DNA from: Bog-532 sp963830385
Lineage (GTDB): Bacteria > Actinomycetota > Actinomycetes > Streptosporangiales > Streptosporangiaceae
Direction of reading: 5' to 3'
Length of the DNA stretch: 64,000 bases
Assembly (NCBI GenBank): GCA_963830385.1
Contig: CAWHMD010000008.1
Coordinates: 806,001-870,000 of the forward strand
The notes below the pieces were generated by a model. It was not told the origin of the DNA. It was given only the letters and a program-made list of their open reading frames with translations, and ran no database searches. Shown one piece after another: positions 10,184 to 20,423 of this stretch. Numbering within the stretch: the stretch's first letter is position 1; each line of letters opens with the position of its first letter. The position numbers and the translations under genes are program-made.

Positions 10184-10747
10184 GTGAGCCGGTTTCCCCG
10201 GGCAGGTCACCGCACCCGGGCCGGAGCGACCGTGGTCGGCGTGCTGATGCTGGCACTCAGCGGTTGCGGGGTGGCCAACACCACCGGGCTGACCCCGGAC
10301 GCGCCCAACACGATGACCGTCACCAGCGCCGCCTTCACCGGGGGCGTGCTGCCGCAGCACTTCACCTGCCACGGGGCCGGCGCCAGCCCACCGCTGGACT
10401 GGTCTGGGGGCCCGACCAGCACCAAGAGCTACGCGATCGTGGTGGACGACTCGGCCGCCCCGATCAACCCGTACATCTACTGGATCGTCTTCAACATCCC
10501 CCAGGCGACCACCGATCTGCAGGCGGCCCAGCTGCCGCCGGGGGCCGAAGTGGCCGAGAACAGCCTGGGGAAGGCCAGCTACGATCCGCCCTGCCCGGAT
10601 CAGCCCGGGCACAGCTACCGCTTCACCGTGTACGCACTGAATTCAACCCTCAACCTGCCCAAGGGCGCGCCCACGCTGAAGGCCTGGCAGGCGATCGCCA
10701 ACGCGGCGGTCGCCCGGGGCCGGGTGCCGGTCACGGCGAGTCCCTGA
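10184..10747 (+). CDS. PEBP (YbhB/YbcL) family lipoprotein
   Basis: 187 aa. An N-terminal signal ending in the lipobox LALSGC predicts acylation at Cys28 and anchoring on the outer face of the membrane. The mature part is a phosphatidylethanolamine-binding-protein fold of the bacterial YbhB/YbcL group: VTSAAFTGGVLPQHFTC, then SPPLDWSG, AIVVDDSAAP, YWIVFNIP and a C-terminal YRFTVYALN. The molecular role of the bacterial members is poorly known. The start is GTG 10184. It could share transcripts with sepH, but two hairpins intervene. Confidence 0.88.
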   Translation: MSRFPRAGHRTRAGATVVGVLMLALSGCGVANTTGLTPDAPNTMTVTSAAFTGGVLPQHFTCHGAGASPPLDWSGGPTSTKSYAIVVDDSAAPINPYIYWIVFNIPQATTDLQAAQLPPGAEVAENSLGKASYDPPCPDQPGHSYRFTVYALNSTLNLPKGAPTLKAWQAIANAAVARGRVPVTASP

Positions 10748-11004
10748 TCGCCGCGTCCCAACTGCACTAAAAGACCAGGCCCGGACGGGGCGCGTGCGGG
10801 CACCGTTTAGGTCAGATGCCCGAACCATGCCGGAACTTTCCCAAAGTTCTGACACCGTCCGAGCTGGTCCGCGAGAATCGAACTTCGGGGCGACCAGGCG
10901 TTGACGGGTCCCCGGCGCTAGCGACAACGAGGGCAGGTTCGCGTCAATGGCCGCGTGTGCCTCGCTAGCGCCGCCCAGGTGGCCATGGTTTGTTGGGTGG
11001 TGAA
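10748..11004. other. Intergenic region with long-range inverted repeat
   Basis: No gene is evident in these 257 bases. The region contains 11-bp inverted arms GGCGCTAGCGA (10914-10924) and TCGCTAGCGCC (10962-10972), 37 nt apart, upstream of the disordered membrane protein. They could form an mRNA leader stem or a protein-binding pair. Confidence 0.5.
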
Positions 11005-13164
11005 ATGACTCTGCTCGTGGTCCTCGGGATCGTGGTCGTCGTCACGATTCTCGCGGCCCTGTTCCTCAGCTTGCGGTCGGGACGGAACCGGGATGGCGCA
11101 TCCGCCTCCGGCGCCGCCGGTGACCGGCCAGGCAGAGGCGGGAGCAGGTCGGACAGATCACTGTCGCTGGCCGGCCGGGCCAGGTCGATGGCCTGGCCGA
11201 AAAAGGACGACGAGTACCCAGGTCACCGGGTAGCAGGCCGCAGCCGTGATGACTTCGACGACGACTTCGCCGCGCCTCAGCGGGGGCCGCGCGGCCCCCG
11301 CGGTGGCCAGAATCGCAGCGGCCTGGTGGCCAGCGGCGCCGGTCGGCAGCAGGGTCGCGGGCGGCCCGATCCCGGCTTCGGCGACGCCGATCCCGGGTCC
11401 GCGGGAGGCTACGGGCGTGACGCCGGCGGCTACGACGGTTACGACACCGGGCCGACCGGCCCGATCAGCGCGGAGCCCGGCACCGAGGTGTTCGGCTCGG
11501 GCGGATACCCCGCCCAGGAACCGGCCGGGCGGGGACGGCCCGGGGCCGGACGGGGCGGCGCCGGCCCGTCCGGGCGCGGCGGGCCACGGGGTTACCGCGA
11601 GCCCGGACGCGACGATTACGGGCCGCCGGAGCCGGGTTTCGGCCCGGGTGAGCGGGCGGCGCGACCGGCCGCCGCGGCCTACGGCTCTGACCCCGACGAC
11701 AGCACCGCAACCGCCAGCTTCGCCGACCCTGGCCAGGCCCCCGGCCGTCCCGGCCTGGCAGGCCCGGACGACGACGACGAGCCCGGGCGCGGCGGCGGCC
11801 GCCGGCGCCTCAGCGGCCGGATCCAGCGGCCACGGCTCCGCCGGGACAAGTCCGATTTCGACGAGGACCCGTGGCCGTCCTACGACGAGGACGACGGCGC
11901 GATCCCGGACGAGAAGTACTGGGCGGACATGTACTCCGACCGGCCGCTGTCGACCACCGCGCGGACCGCGCACGCGGCCTCCGAGGTGGACCAGGGCTGG
12001 GGCGCCCCCGATGCGGACCCGGCCGCGGCGCAGGCTGAACCGGACGCCGCCCCGCAGGGCCGCGGCCGACGGGGCCGCCGCCGGGCCGAGGACACGGTGG
12101 AGCCCGGGCCCGAGCCACGCCCGCAGGCACAGCCAGATCCGGGTCCGGGCGCGAGCGGCGGCCGGCACGGGGTACCGCGGCCCTCGCGGTCGGCGGAGGA
12201 CCCTCTGACCAGCGAATCCTTCTCCCGGCACGCCCGCGAGGCGAACGACAGCCGGTCATACCGGGGATCGCGGTCCGCCGACCAGAACCGGCCCCCGGCC
12301 CCCGGCCGGCCCGACTCGGCCAGCGCCGACACCCAGTCCATGCGACCGGGCTCACGCGGCTACGGCGCGGACCCGCTGACCGGCCCGGGCCCGCTGGCAC
12401 CGCAGCCGCCGGCCGGCAACTACCCCGGCGGCCCGGCCGGCCCCGGCGCCCCTGGTGGCCCGGGCAGCGGCTACCCCGGCAGCGGACCGGGCGGAGGCTA
12501 TCCGGCCGGCCCCAGCGGCGGTTACCCGGGCGGGCCGGCCAGCGGACGGCCGCCCACGGGGCCCGCAAACGGCCTGCCGCCGACCGGACCCGGTAACGGC
12601 CTGCCGCCCGCCGGACGGCAGGACCCGTACGCCGGTCACGGCTACCGTAACGGCACCGGCCCCAGCGGCTATCCCGACCGCAACGCGGGCTACCCGCCGC
12701 CCGGTCGCGGCGGCCGCCCGCCGGTTCCGCCCGGTTCCGGTCGGCCCGGCCCGGCTGGTCCCCCGCCACCCGGCTATCCCGCCAACGGCCGTCCGCCCGC
12801 ACCGGGCGGCCCGCCCGGCGGTGGACGGCGCGCCCGGCCGGCGCTGCCAGCCCCCGGCCAGGGCTCGGGGCCCGCCCCCGGCAGCAACGGCTGGTCATCG
12901 GGCCCGAACCGCGCGGGCGGCCCCGGCGGCCCGGCCGGCGGCGACCGGCGGTCCACCTACGGCCCCCAAGGCGGCAGCCCCTACCCGGGTGCCCCCGCGG
13001 GCGGCTACCCGGACGACCAGGGCCGGCGGCCGCCGCTGCCGCCCAGCCCGAACGGCACCGGCGAGCATGGCCGCGGCCGACGCGGGACCGATCGGGACAA
13101 CGGCCGGCGCCGCCCTGAGGACGGCTACGAGGACCCGTACGGCCGCGACGGCCGCGGTTACTGA
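11005..13164 (+). CDS. single-pass membrane protein with very long Gly/Pro-rich disordered tail
   Basis: 719 aa. Residues ~2-24 (TLLVVLGIVVVVTILAALFL) are one membrane helix. A basic stretch follows, and then nearly 690 residues of low-complexity sequence rich in Gly, Pro, Arg and Asp, with repeated GGYPGGP/GNGLPPTGP-like units near residues 470-560. One more ordered, acidic patch lies in the middle (DEDPWPSYDEDDGAIPDEKYWADMYSD). No catalytic domain is visible. Such proteins in actinomycetes are often cytoplasmic-face scaffolds, but no function is assigned here. ATG 11005 follows GGTGGTGA; an upstream TTG at 10990 is in frame. Codon bias is very strong, so the frame is credible even though the reverse strand is also open. 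Confidence 0.75.
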   Translation: MTLLVVLGIVVVVTILAALFLSLRSGRNRDGASASGAAGDRPGRGGSRSDRSLSLAGRARSMAWPKKDDEYPGHRVAGRSRDDFDDDFAAPQRGPRGPRGGQNRSGLVASGAGRQQGRGRPDPGFGDADPGSAGGYGRDAGGYDGYDTGPTGPISAEPGTEVFGSGGYPAQEPAGRGRPGAGRGGAGPSGRGGPRGYREPGRDDYGPPEPGFGPGERAARPAAAAYGSDPDDSTATASFADPGQAPGRPGLAGPDDDDEPGRGGGRRRLSGRIQRPRLRRDKSDFDEDPWPSYDEDDGAIPDEKYWADMYSDRPLSTTARTAHAASEVDQGWGAPDADPAAAQAEPDAAPQGRGRRGRRRAEDTVEPGPEPRPQAQPDPGPGASGGRHGVPRPSRSAEDPLTSESFSRHAREANDSRSYRGSRSADQNRPPAPGRPDSASADTQSMRPGSRGYGADPLTGPGPLAPQPPAGNYPGGPAGPGAPGGPGSGYPGSGPGGGYPAGPSGGYPGGPASGRPPTGPANGLPPTGPGNGLPPAGRQDPYAGHGYRNGTGPSGYPDRNAGYPPPGRGGRPPVPPGSGRPGPAGPPPPGYPANGRPPAPGGPPGGGRRARPALPAPGQGSGPAPGSNGWSSGPNRAGGPGGPAGGDRRSTYGPQGGSPYPGAPAGGYPDDQGRRPPLPPSPNGTGEHGRGRRGTDRDNGRRRPEDGYEDPYGRDGRGY

Positions 13165-13179
13165 CCGCGCGGCCGGGTG

Positions 13180-13212
13180 CGGTGACCCAGCGGTCGCGGC
13201 ACGGTGACCCAG
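13180..13212. repeat. 22-bp-phased direct repeat upstream of the DNA glycosylase gene
   Basis: CGGTGACCCAG occurs at 13180-13190 and 13202-13212, two helical turns apart, 17 nt before the ATG at 13229. This spacing suits a dimeric regulator on one face of the DNA. Confidence 0.45.
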
Positions 13213-13228
13213 GCGGCATGCTGGCTGT

Positions 13229-13996
13229 ATGCCTGAGGGAGACACGGTATTCCGGGCGGCCGCCGAGTTGCGCGGGGCGCTGGCCGGCCGGGTGCTGACC
13301 CGGAGCGACTTCCGGGTGCCGCGCTACGCCACCGCCGACCTGTCCGGCCAGACCGTGACCGAGGTCGTCCCCCGGGGCAAGCATCTGTTCGTCCGGACCG
13401 ACGCCGGGCTGAGCGTGCACACCCACCTGAAAATGGAAGGCCGGTGGCGCGTGCGGCCGGCCGCCGAGCGGTTGCGGGAGAGCTACCGGATCCGGCTGGT
13501 GCTGGCCAACCAGGACTGGCAAGCCGCCGGCTACGACCTGGGCATCACCGAGATCCTCCGCACCGAGGCCGAGGGGCAGGTCACCGGCCACCTCGGGCCG
13601 GACCTGCTGGGGCCCGACTGGGACCCGGAAGAGGCCGCCCGGCGGCTGCGCGAGAACCCGGACCGGGCCGCCGGCGAGGCGCTGCTGGACCAGCGCAACC
13701 TGGCCGGGATCGGCAACGTCTACAAGTCGGAGATCTTGTTCCTGCGCGGGATCCGGCCGTGGCGGCCGATCGGCAAGATCAGGAACGTGGACGGGCTGGT
13801 GGACCTGGCCCACCGGATGCTCGACGCGAACAAGGACCGGGCCGAGCGGGTCACCACCGGCGTGCCGCGCCGGGGCCAGCAGGTGTGGGTCTACGGCCGG
13901 GGCGGCCAGCCCTGCCGGCGCTGCGGCACCCGGATCCGCCAGTCCGAGCTGGGTGACCGCGTCACCTACTGGTGCCCCTCGTGCCAGCCGGACTGA
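13229..13996 (+). CDS. Fpg/Nei family DNA glycosylase (Nei2-like)
   Basis: 255 aa base-excision-repair enzyme that would remove oxidised bases and nick the strand. The N-terminal PEGDTV (Pro2, Glu3) is the catalytic start typical of endonuclease VIII rather than the PELPEV of MutM. A conserved Lys sits in PRGKHLF, the helix-two-turn-helix is around LLDQRNLAGIGNVYKSEILF, and a C-terminal zinc finger (CRRCGTRIRQ and WCPSC) completes the fold. Length and all key residues are normal. The gene is monocistronic-looking, between the disordered protein and ftsH. Confidence 0.93.
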   Translation: MPEGDTVFRAAAELRGALAGRVLTRSDFRVPRYATADLSGQTVTEVVPRGKHLFVRTDAGLSVHTHLKMEGRWRVRPAAERLRESYRIRLVLANQDWQAAGYDLGITEILRTEAEGQVTGHLGPDLLGPDWDPEEAARRLRENPDRAAGEALLDQRNLAGIGNVYKSEILFLRGIRPWRPIGKIRNVDGLVDLAHRMLDANKDRAERVTTGVPRRGQQVWVYGRGGQPCRRCGTRIRQSELGDRVTYWCPSCQPD

Positions 13997-14079
13997 GAAA
14001 CCGCTGGCTGTTTACGCGGTCAGCGAATTTGCGGGACCGGACGCGCAAAGATCAATTCGGCGTAGGGCAAACTGGCAGC

Positions 14080-14096
14080 ATGACCTTGGACATGCC

Positions 14097-14100
<4 letters not shown>
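14080..14100 (+). promoter_or_regulatory. Possible six-codon upstream ORF overlapping the ftsH start
   Basis: ATG at 14080 opens a MTLDMP minicistron whose TGA (14098-14100) overlaps the ftsH ATG as ATGA. ftsH itself has no good ribosome-binding site, so reinitiation is a reasonable idea. It is short enough to arise by chance. Confidence 0.3.
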
Positions 14101-16091
<1,991 letters not shown>

Positions 16092-16112
16092 GCTACTGGA
16101 TAGGCCGTTGCC

Positions 16113-16142
16113 GGGCCGGGGGAGCTGACGCTCCCCCGGCCC
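16113..16142 (+). terminator. Strong hairpin terminator after ftsH
   Basis: A perfect 13-bp GC stem (GGGCCGGGGGAGC / GCTCCCCCGGCCC) with a TGAC loop lies 21 nt after the ftsH stop. There is only a weak T-rich tail, but this is a convincing intrinsic terminator for an actinomycete. Confidence 0.85.
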
Positions 16143-16195
16143 GTTGCTCTGTGCGGTGGCACCCTTTTTCCACACATACTCAAACAGTGAAACTC

Positions 16196-16224
16196 TTGAC
16201 GAGTGTTTACTATCTCGTTAAATT
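16196..16224 (+). promoter_or_regulatory. Sigma-70-like promoter for the secreted beta-helix enzyme
   Basis: TTGACG (16196-16201), a 17-bp spacer and TAAATT (16219-16224) lie in an unusually AT-rich patch, about 130 nt before the ATG at 16356. This is among the best vegetative-type promoters in the window. Confidence 0.6.
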
Positions 16225-16355
16225 ACGTCATTAAATAAGCCTTGTAGCAACTCCCCCACGGCTCTCCCGCAGCTCTACCCGCCTGGGCAGTGGGCTTCAG
16301 CATGCCCAGGTGCACGTCCCTCGGCATCGCCGCCACCACCTCCAGGAGCCGCGCC

Positions 16356-18617
16356 ATGCGCTCATCCCGCCATTCCCCACCGCATTCACGCCTGTTCAAA
16401 CGGCTGGTCCGGTCGACCGTCGCGCCGGCGGCGGCCGTGCTGCTGGCCGCGCTGGTGCTGCCCGCCGCGGCCACGACGGTCGCCACCCCCAGCGGGTCGG
16501 CCGCCTCGGCCAAGGCCGCCGCCGCGACTTGCGGGACCACCGACCTCGCGCTGAACAAGACGGCGACCGCGTCCTCGACCGAGAGCGCCGCCTACCCGGC
16601 CGCCGACGCGGTCGACGGCAACACCGGCACCCGCTGGTCCAGCGCGTTCAGTGACCCGCAGTGGCTGGAGGTGGACCTCGGCTCGAGCCAGTCAATCTGC
16701 CAGGTCACGCTGAACTGGGAGACGGCCTACGCCACGGGCTTCCAGATCCAGACGTCGGCCGACGGCGCCAACTGGACCTCGATCTACTCCACCACCAGCG
16801 GCACCGGCGGCACCCAGAACCTCACCGTCTCCGGCACCGGCCGCTACGTCCGCATGTACGGCACCGCCCGCGCCACCCCCTACGGCTACAGCCTGTGGGA
16901 GTTCGATGTGTTCAGCACCGGCGGCGGGGGCACCACGCCGCCGCCTACCGGCTGCACCGGCCAGTCCAACACCCCGAACTTCGGCCCCAACGTCTACGTC
17001 TTCGACCCGAGCATGTCCAGCTCGAGCATCCAGTCCACGCTGGACTCGGTGTTCAACACCCAGAAGCTGAACCAGTTCGGCACCCAGCGCTACGCCCTGC
17101 TGTTCAAGCCGGGCACCTACAGCGCCGAGGCCAACATCGGCTACTACACCTCGATCCAGGGCCTCGGCCAGAACCCGGACGACGTCACGATCAACGGTGA
17201 CGTGACCGTCGACGCCTTCGACGGGACCGGCAACGCCACCCAGAACTTCTGGCGGTCGGCCGAGAACATGGCGATCAACCCGTCGGCCGGTTCCGACCGG
17301 TGGGCGGTGGCCCAGGCCGGGCCGTTCCGCCGGATGGACGTGCATGGCGGACTGGAGCTCTACCCGGCCAGCTACGGCTACGCCAGCGGCGGCTACATCG
17401 CCGACACCAAGGTCTCCGGCCAGGTGTCCTCGGTGTCGCAGCAGCAGTGGTACTCCCAGGACAGCAACTTCGGCAGCTGGAGCGGGTCGGTCTGGAACAT
17501 GGTGTTCTCGGGGGTGACCGGAGCCCCGGCCCAGAGCTTCCCGAGCCCGCCGATGACCACCCTGGCCAGCACGCCGACGTCACGGGATGTGCCGTACCTG
17601 TACGTCGACTCCGCCGGTAACTACCACGTGTTCGTGCCGTCCCTGCGGACCAACGCACCGGGCGCGAGCTGGGCCAACGGCTCGACGCCGGGCGCTTCCC
17701 TGCCGATGAGCCAGTTCTTCGTGGCCACCCCGTCCGACACCGCGGCGCAGATCAACTCGGCCCTGGCCGAAGGCTGCAACCTGTTCTTCACCCCGGGTGT
17801 CTACAACATCAACCAGACCATCAACGTCACCAACCCCGACACCGTGGTGCTCGGGGTCGGTTTCCCGACCCTGATCCCGCAGAACGGCGTCAACACCATG
17901 CAGGTCGGTGACGTGAACGGCGTCCGCATCGACGGGCTGCTGTTCGACGCGGGCACCACCAACTCGGGCGCCCTGCTGACCGTGGGCACGTCGGGTTCGA
18001 CCACCAGCCACGCCAGCGACCCGATCTCGGTCCAGGACACGTTCTTCCGGATCGGCGGCGACATCGCCGGCCAGGCCACCAACAGCCTGGTCGTCAACGC
18101 CAGCAACACGCTGCTCAACGACATCTGGGCCTGGCGCGCCGACCACGGCAACTCCGGGACTGTCGGCTGGACGACCAACACGGCCGCCCACGGCCTGGTC
18201 GTCAACGGCAGCAACGTGCTCGCCACCGGCCTGTTCGTCGAGCACTACCAGCAACAGCAGGTGGTGTGGAACGGCAACGGCGGCGAGACGATCTTCTTCC
18301 AGGACGAGATGCCCTACGATCCGCCGAACCAGGCCGCCTGGATGGACGGGTCGAGCGACGGGTATCCCGCCTATGAGGTGGCACCCAGCGTCACCAGCCA
18401 TCAGGCCTACGGGCTGGGCAGTTACTGCTACTTCAACGTCAATCCGGCCGTGGTCGCGGACCATGCGTTCGAGGCCCCGAACACCTCCGGCGTGCAGTTC
18501 CACGACCTCCTCACCGTGTCGCTCGGCGGGGTCGGCGTGATCGAGCACGTCATCAACGAAACGGGCGGGGCCACCCCGTCCAACACCACACCGGTCGACG
18601 TGACCAGCTACCCCTGA
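16356..18617 (+). CDS. secreted discoidin (F5/8 type C) plus parallel beta-helix protein
   Basis: 753 aa. A long signal peptide (basic RSSRHSPPHSRLFKR, hydrophobic VAPAAAVLLAALVLPAAA) precedes a discoidin-like carbohydrate-binding domain at about 60-190 (LALNKTATASS, DGNTGTRWSS, WLEVDLGSSQ, YVRMYGTARATPYGYSLWEFDVF). A Gly/Pro linker follows, then a ~550-residue catalytic-type module with pectate-lyase-like features: NVYVFDP, LLFKPGTYS, later NLFFTPGVYNINQTI and a run of Asn/Val-rich turns. This organisation suggests a polysaccharide-degrading exoenzyme, possibly related to beta-helical glucanases, but the substrate and catalytic residues cannot be assigned. ATG 16356 has AGGAG 7 nt upstream. 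The 3' end overlaps the convergent MFS gene by 10 nt. Confidence 0.85.
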   Translation: MRSSRHSPPHSRLFKRLVRSTVAPAAAVLLAALVLPAAATTVATPSGSAASAKAAAATCGTTDLALNKTATASSTESAAYPAADAVDGNTGTRWSSAFSDPQWLEVDLGSSQSICQVTLNWETAYATGFQIQTSADGANWTSIYSTTSGTGGTQNLTVSGTGRYVRMYGTARATPYGYSLWEFDVFSTGGGGTTPPPTGCTGQSNTPNFGPNVYVFDPSMSSSSIQSTLDSVFNTQKLNQFGTQRYALLFKPGTYSAEANIGYYTSIQGLGQNPDDVTINGDVTVDAFDGTGNATQNFWRSAENMAINPSAGSDRWAVAQAGPFRRMDVHGGLELYPASYGYASGGYIADTKVSGQVSSVSQQQWYSQDSNFGSWSGSVWNMVFSGVTGAPAQSFPSPPMTTLASTPTSRDVPYLYVDSAGNYHVFVPSLRTNAPGASWANGSTPGASLPMSQFFVATPSDTAAQINSALAEGCNLFFTPGVYNINQTINVTNPDTVVLGVGFPTLIPQNGVNTMQVGDVNGVRIDGLLFDAGTTNSGALLTVGTSGSTTSHASDPISVQDTFFRIGGDIAGQATNSLVVNASNTLLNDIWAWRADHGNSGTVGWTTNTAAHGLVVNGSNVLATGLFVEHYQQQQVVWNGNGGETIFFQDEMPYDPPNQAAWMDGSSDGYPAYEVAPSVTSHQAYGLGSYCYFNVNPAVVADHAFEAPNTSGVQFHDLLTVSLGGVGVIEHVINETGGATPSNTTPVDVTSYP

Positions 18618-19876
18618 GGTAGCGACCGGCCCGAGCCGGCCCGCGCGGTCCCTCCCCGCGCGGGCTGGCCCGGCGCGTCCGGGCGCCGTACCTGCAGCGC
18701 GGTCCAGCCCGCACAGAGGGCGGCCAGGATCGCGAGGGCGGCGAACGCGCCGGTCCGGCCGAGCGGGCCGTTCAGCCCGTCCACCAGATAGGGGGCACCA
18801 AAACCGATGTAGGTGAGGGCGTAGTAGCAGGCCACCACCGCGCCGTGCTCGCGGGGGTCGGCCAGCCGTTCGCATTCGCGCAGGCCAGACACCAGGCAGA
18901 GCCCGTAGGCAAGCCCGCACAGCACGGCGCAGCCGACCGCACCCACCCGGCTGGACGCGGCCACCACCGCCACGGCCAGGCCCAGCCCGGCCGTGGCGCA
19001 GATCAGGCCGGCCACGTCCCCGGCCAGCCGGCGGCGCGCCTCCAGCCGCCGGGCGACCGGCTGGATCGCGATCCCGCTGGCCACCGCGACCGCGGTCATC
19101 AGCCCGGCGAAGCCGACCGACAGGCTGCCCGCGCGGGTCACCTCCTGCGGCAGCACCACGAACGCCAGCGACGCGATCGCGAACACCCACGGCGCCGCGG
19201 GCGCGACCGCCAGCCAGAACCTGGCCGACCGTACCGCCTGCGGCGGCCAGCCGCGGCGGCCGGTCAGCTTAGCGGCGGGACTTACCGGCTCAGCGGCGGG
19301 GCCGGCCCAGCGCGCGCGCCCCGCCGTCTCCGGTGCCGGCCAGAGCACCAGTACCGCCAGGACGCCGATGACCAGGTGCGGAAGGTACGGGAGGATGAGC
19401 GGGTGGGGCGCCCACTCGGCCACCGACGCGGCCACCGCGGGCCCGAGCGCGAACCCGGCCGACAACGCGATCGCCGACCGGCGCGCGCTCGCCCCGGGAT
19501 CGTCGGACAGCTCCTGCACCCAGGCGGTGGCCGAGCCGAACACCACCCCCGAGCACAGCCCGGCCAGCGCCCGGGCGGCCGCGATCACCGGCAGCGAGCG
19601 CGGGCCCAGCATCAGCAGCAGGGTCGCCACCGGCGAGGCGGCCACGAACGGCAGCACGACCGGCCGCCGCCCGACCCGGTCCGACACCGGTCCGCCGATG
19701 AGCAGCCCGGGGATGAGCGTGGCGGCGTAGATGGCGAACAGGCCGGCCAGCACCCCGGCGCTCAGGCTGAGGGCGTGCCGGTACTCGATCAGCAGCGGCG
19801 AGAACTGGTTGGCCCCCCAGCCGACCGCGAACATCGCCACCGCCACCCGGCGCCAGCTTCCGGACGGCTGGGGCAT
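18608..19876 (-). CDS. MFS transporter
   Basis: 422 aa with about 12 hydrophobic segments in two halves. The MFS loop 2-3 signature reads GGPVSDRVGRRPVVL, and a second-half equivalent is less clear. It resembles drug/metabolite efflux permeases (WGANQFSPLLIEYR at the N-terminus). The substrate is unknown and no regulator is adjacent. The promoter looks leaderless: reading the minus strand, TAGTTT (19883-19888) is followed by 6 nt and then the ATG. Confidence 0.9.
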   Translation of the reverse strand: MPQPSGSWRRVAVAMFAVGWGANQFSPLLIEYRHALSLSAGVLAGLFAIYAATLIPGLLIGGPVSDRVGRRPVVLPFVAASPVATLLLMLGPRSLPVIAAARALAGLCSGVVFGSATAWVQELSDDPGASARRSAIALSAGFALGPAVAASVAEWAPHPLILPYLPHLVIGVLAVLVLWPAPETAGRARWAGPAAEPVSPAAKLTGRRGWPPQAVRSARFWLAVAPAAPWVFAIASLAFVVLPQEVTRAGSLSVGFAGLMTAVAVASGIAIQPVARRLEARRRLAGDVAGLICATAGLGLAVAVVAASSRVGAVGCAVLCGLAYGLCLVSGLRECERLADPREHGAVVACYYALTYIGFGAPYLVDGLNGPLGRTGAFAALAILAALCAGWTALQVRRPDAPGQPARGGTARAGSGRSLPQG

Positions 19877-19882
19877 GATCTC

Positions 19883-19888
19883 AAACTA
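19883..19888 (-). promoter_or_regulatory. -10 box for leaderless MFS transcript
   Basis: TAGTTT on the minus strand, 6 nt from the ATG at 19876, with no ribosome-binding site. It fits TANNNT and leaderless spacing. Confidence 0.5.
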
Positions 19889-19947
19889 GCCGCCGTCGGC
19901 TGCACCGTCAGTGAGGCATCGGTCACGTAGCCGTGAGGCTGCGCAGA

Positions 19948-19975
19948 ATACTTCAAAGTGTAAACTTTGAAGTAT
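19948..19975. promoter_or_regulatory. Operator of the antitoxin gene (12-bp perfect inverted repeat over the -10 box and start codon)
   Basis: Arms ATACTTCAAAGT and ACTTTGAAGTAT are separated by GTAA. The right half contains a -10-like TAAACT (19961-19966), 7 nt before the ATG at 19974, so a bound repressor would block a leaderless promoter. Phd/YefM antitoxins are known to autorepress through palindromes like this. Confidence 0.7.
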
Positions 19976-20234
19976 GACCAGTTACACGCTGACGGCAGCT
20001 CGAACCCACCTCGGAGAACTCGTCGCCCAAGCACGGCACACCCACCGCCCCGTCACGATCACTGAGCACGGCAAGCCCGTCGTGGCGCTCATCAACATCG
20101 AAGACCTAGCGGATCTGCAGGACCGGGCGGCCCTGGCAGCGCACTTCGCCGAGAAGGCAGCTGGCCGTAGCAGTGTCACACTCGACGCGCTCGATGCCGC
20201 GCTTGACCGGATCGACGCAGAGACGATCGAGTGA
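19974..20234 (+). CDS. Phd/YefM family antitoxin
   Basis: 86 aa. The N-terminal half is the DNA-binding Phd/YefM fold: YTLTAARTHLGELVAQARHTHRPVTITEHGKPVVALINIEDL. The acidic C-terminal part (DALDAALDRIDAETIE) would wrap the toxin. The ATG coincides with a 28-bp operator palindrome, consistent with autoregulation. Its stop overlaps the GTG of the downstream RelE-like remnant (GTGA), a standard toxin-antitoxin arrangement. Confidence 0.88.
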   Translation: MTSYTLTAARTHLGELVAQARHTHRPVTITEHGKPVVALINIEDLADLQDRAALAAHFAEKAAGRSSVTLDALDAALDRIDAETIE

Positions 20235-20398
20235 GCTTGACAGTCGTCTTCCGCGAGACGGCGCCCGTTCCCGATGGCGTGATCGCCTGGGGTGGTACCG
20301 GACTCTTCCGGCTCCACGCAGGCACCGCCCGGATCCTCTACGACGTGGACGACGATGCCTCGACCGTTTACATCATCAACGTCGGCCGCAGCAGCTGA
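20231..20398 (+). pseudogene. shortened RelE/ParE-like toxin, probably degenerate
   Basis: Only 55 aa from GTG 20231, against ~85-95 for RelE-family toxins. It begins VSLTVVFRETA, as in the first beta strand, and then runs straight into the sheet core GLFRLHAGTARILYDVDDDASTVYIINVGRSS. The helical pair after strand 1 is missing, and the protein stops before the C-terminal His-Arg-x-x-x-Tyr segment used for mRNA cleavage. It may be an inactive remnant kept with the antitoxin, or a minimal variant. The position, overlapping the antitoxin stop by 4 nt, supports the family call. Confidence 0.65.
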
Positions 20399-20423
20399 CC
20401 GGCGCCAATGCGGTAGCGCGGGC

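Noticed and set aside
10868..10895. GAGAATCGAACTTCGGGG, like the reverse of a tRNA T-loop
   Set aside because: No cloverleaf can be drawn on either strand around it.
11810..13813. Long open frame antisense to the disordered protein and Nei2 gene
   Set aside because: Third-position GC bias keeps the reverse strand open. The translation is low-complexity Arg/Gly/Pro without any domain, while the plus strand encodes a recognisable glycosylase.
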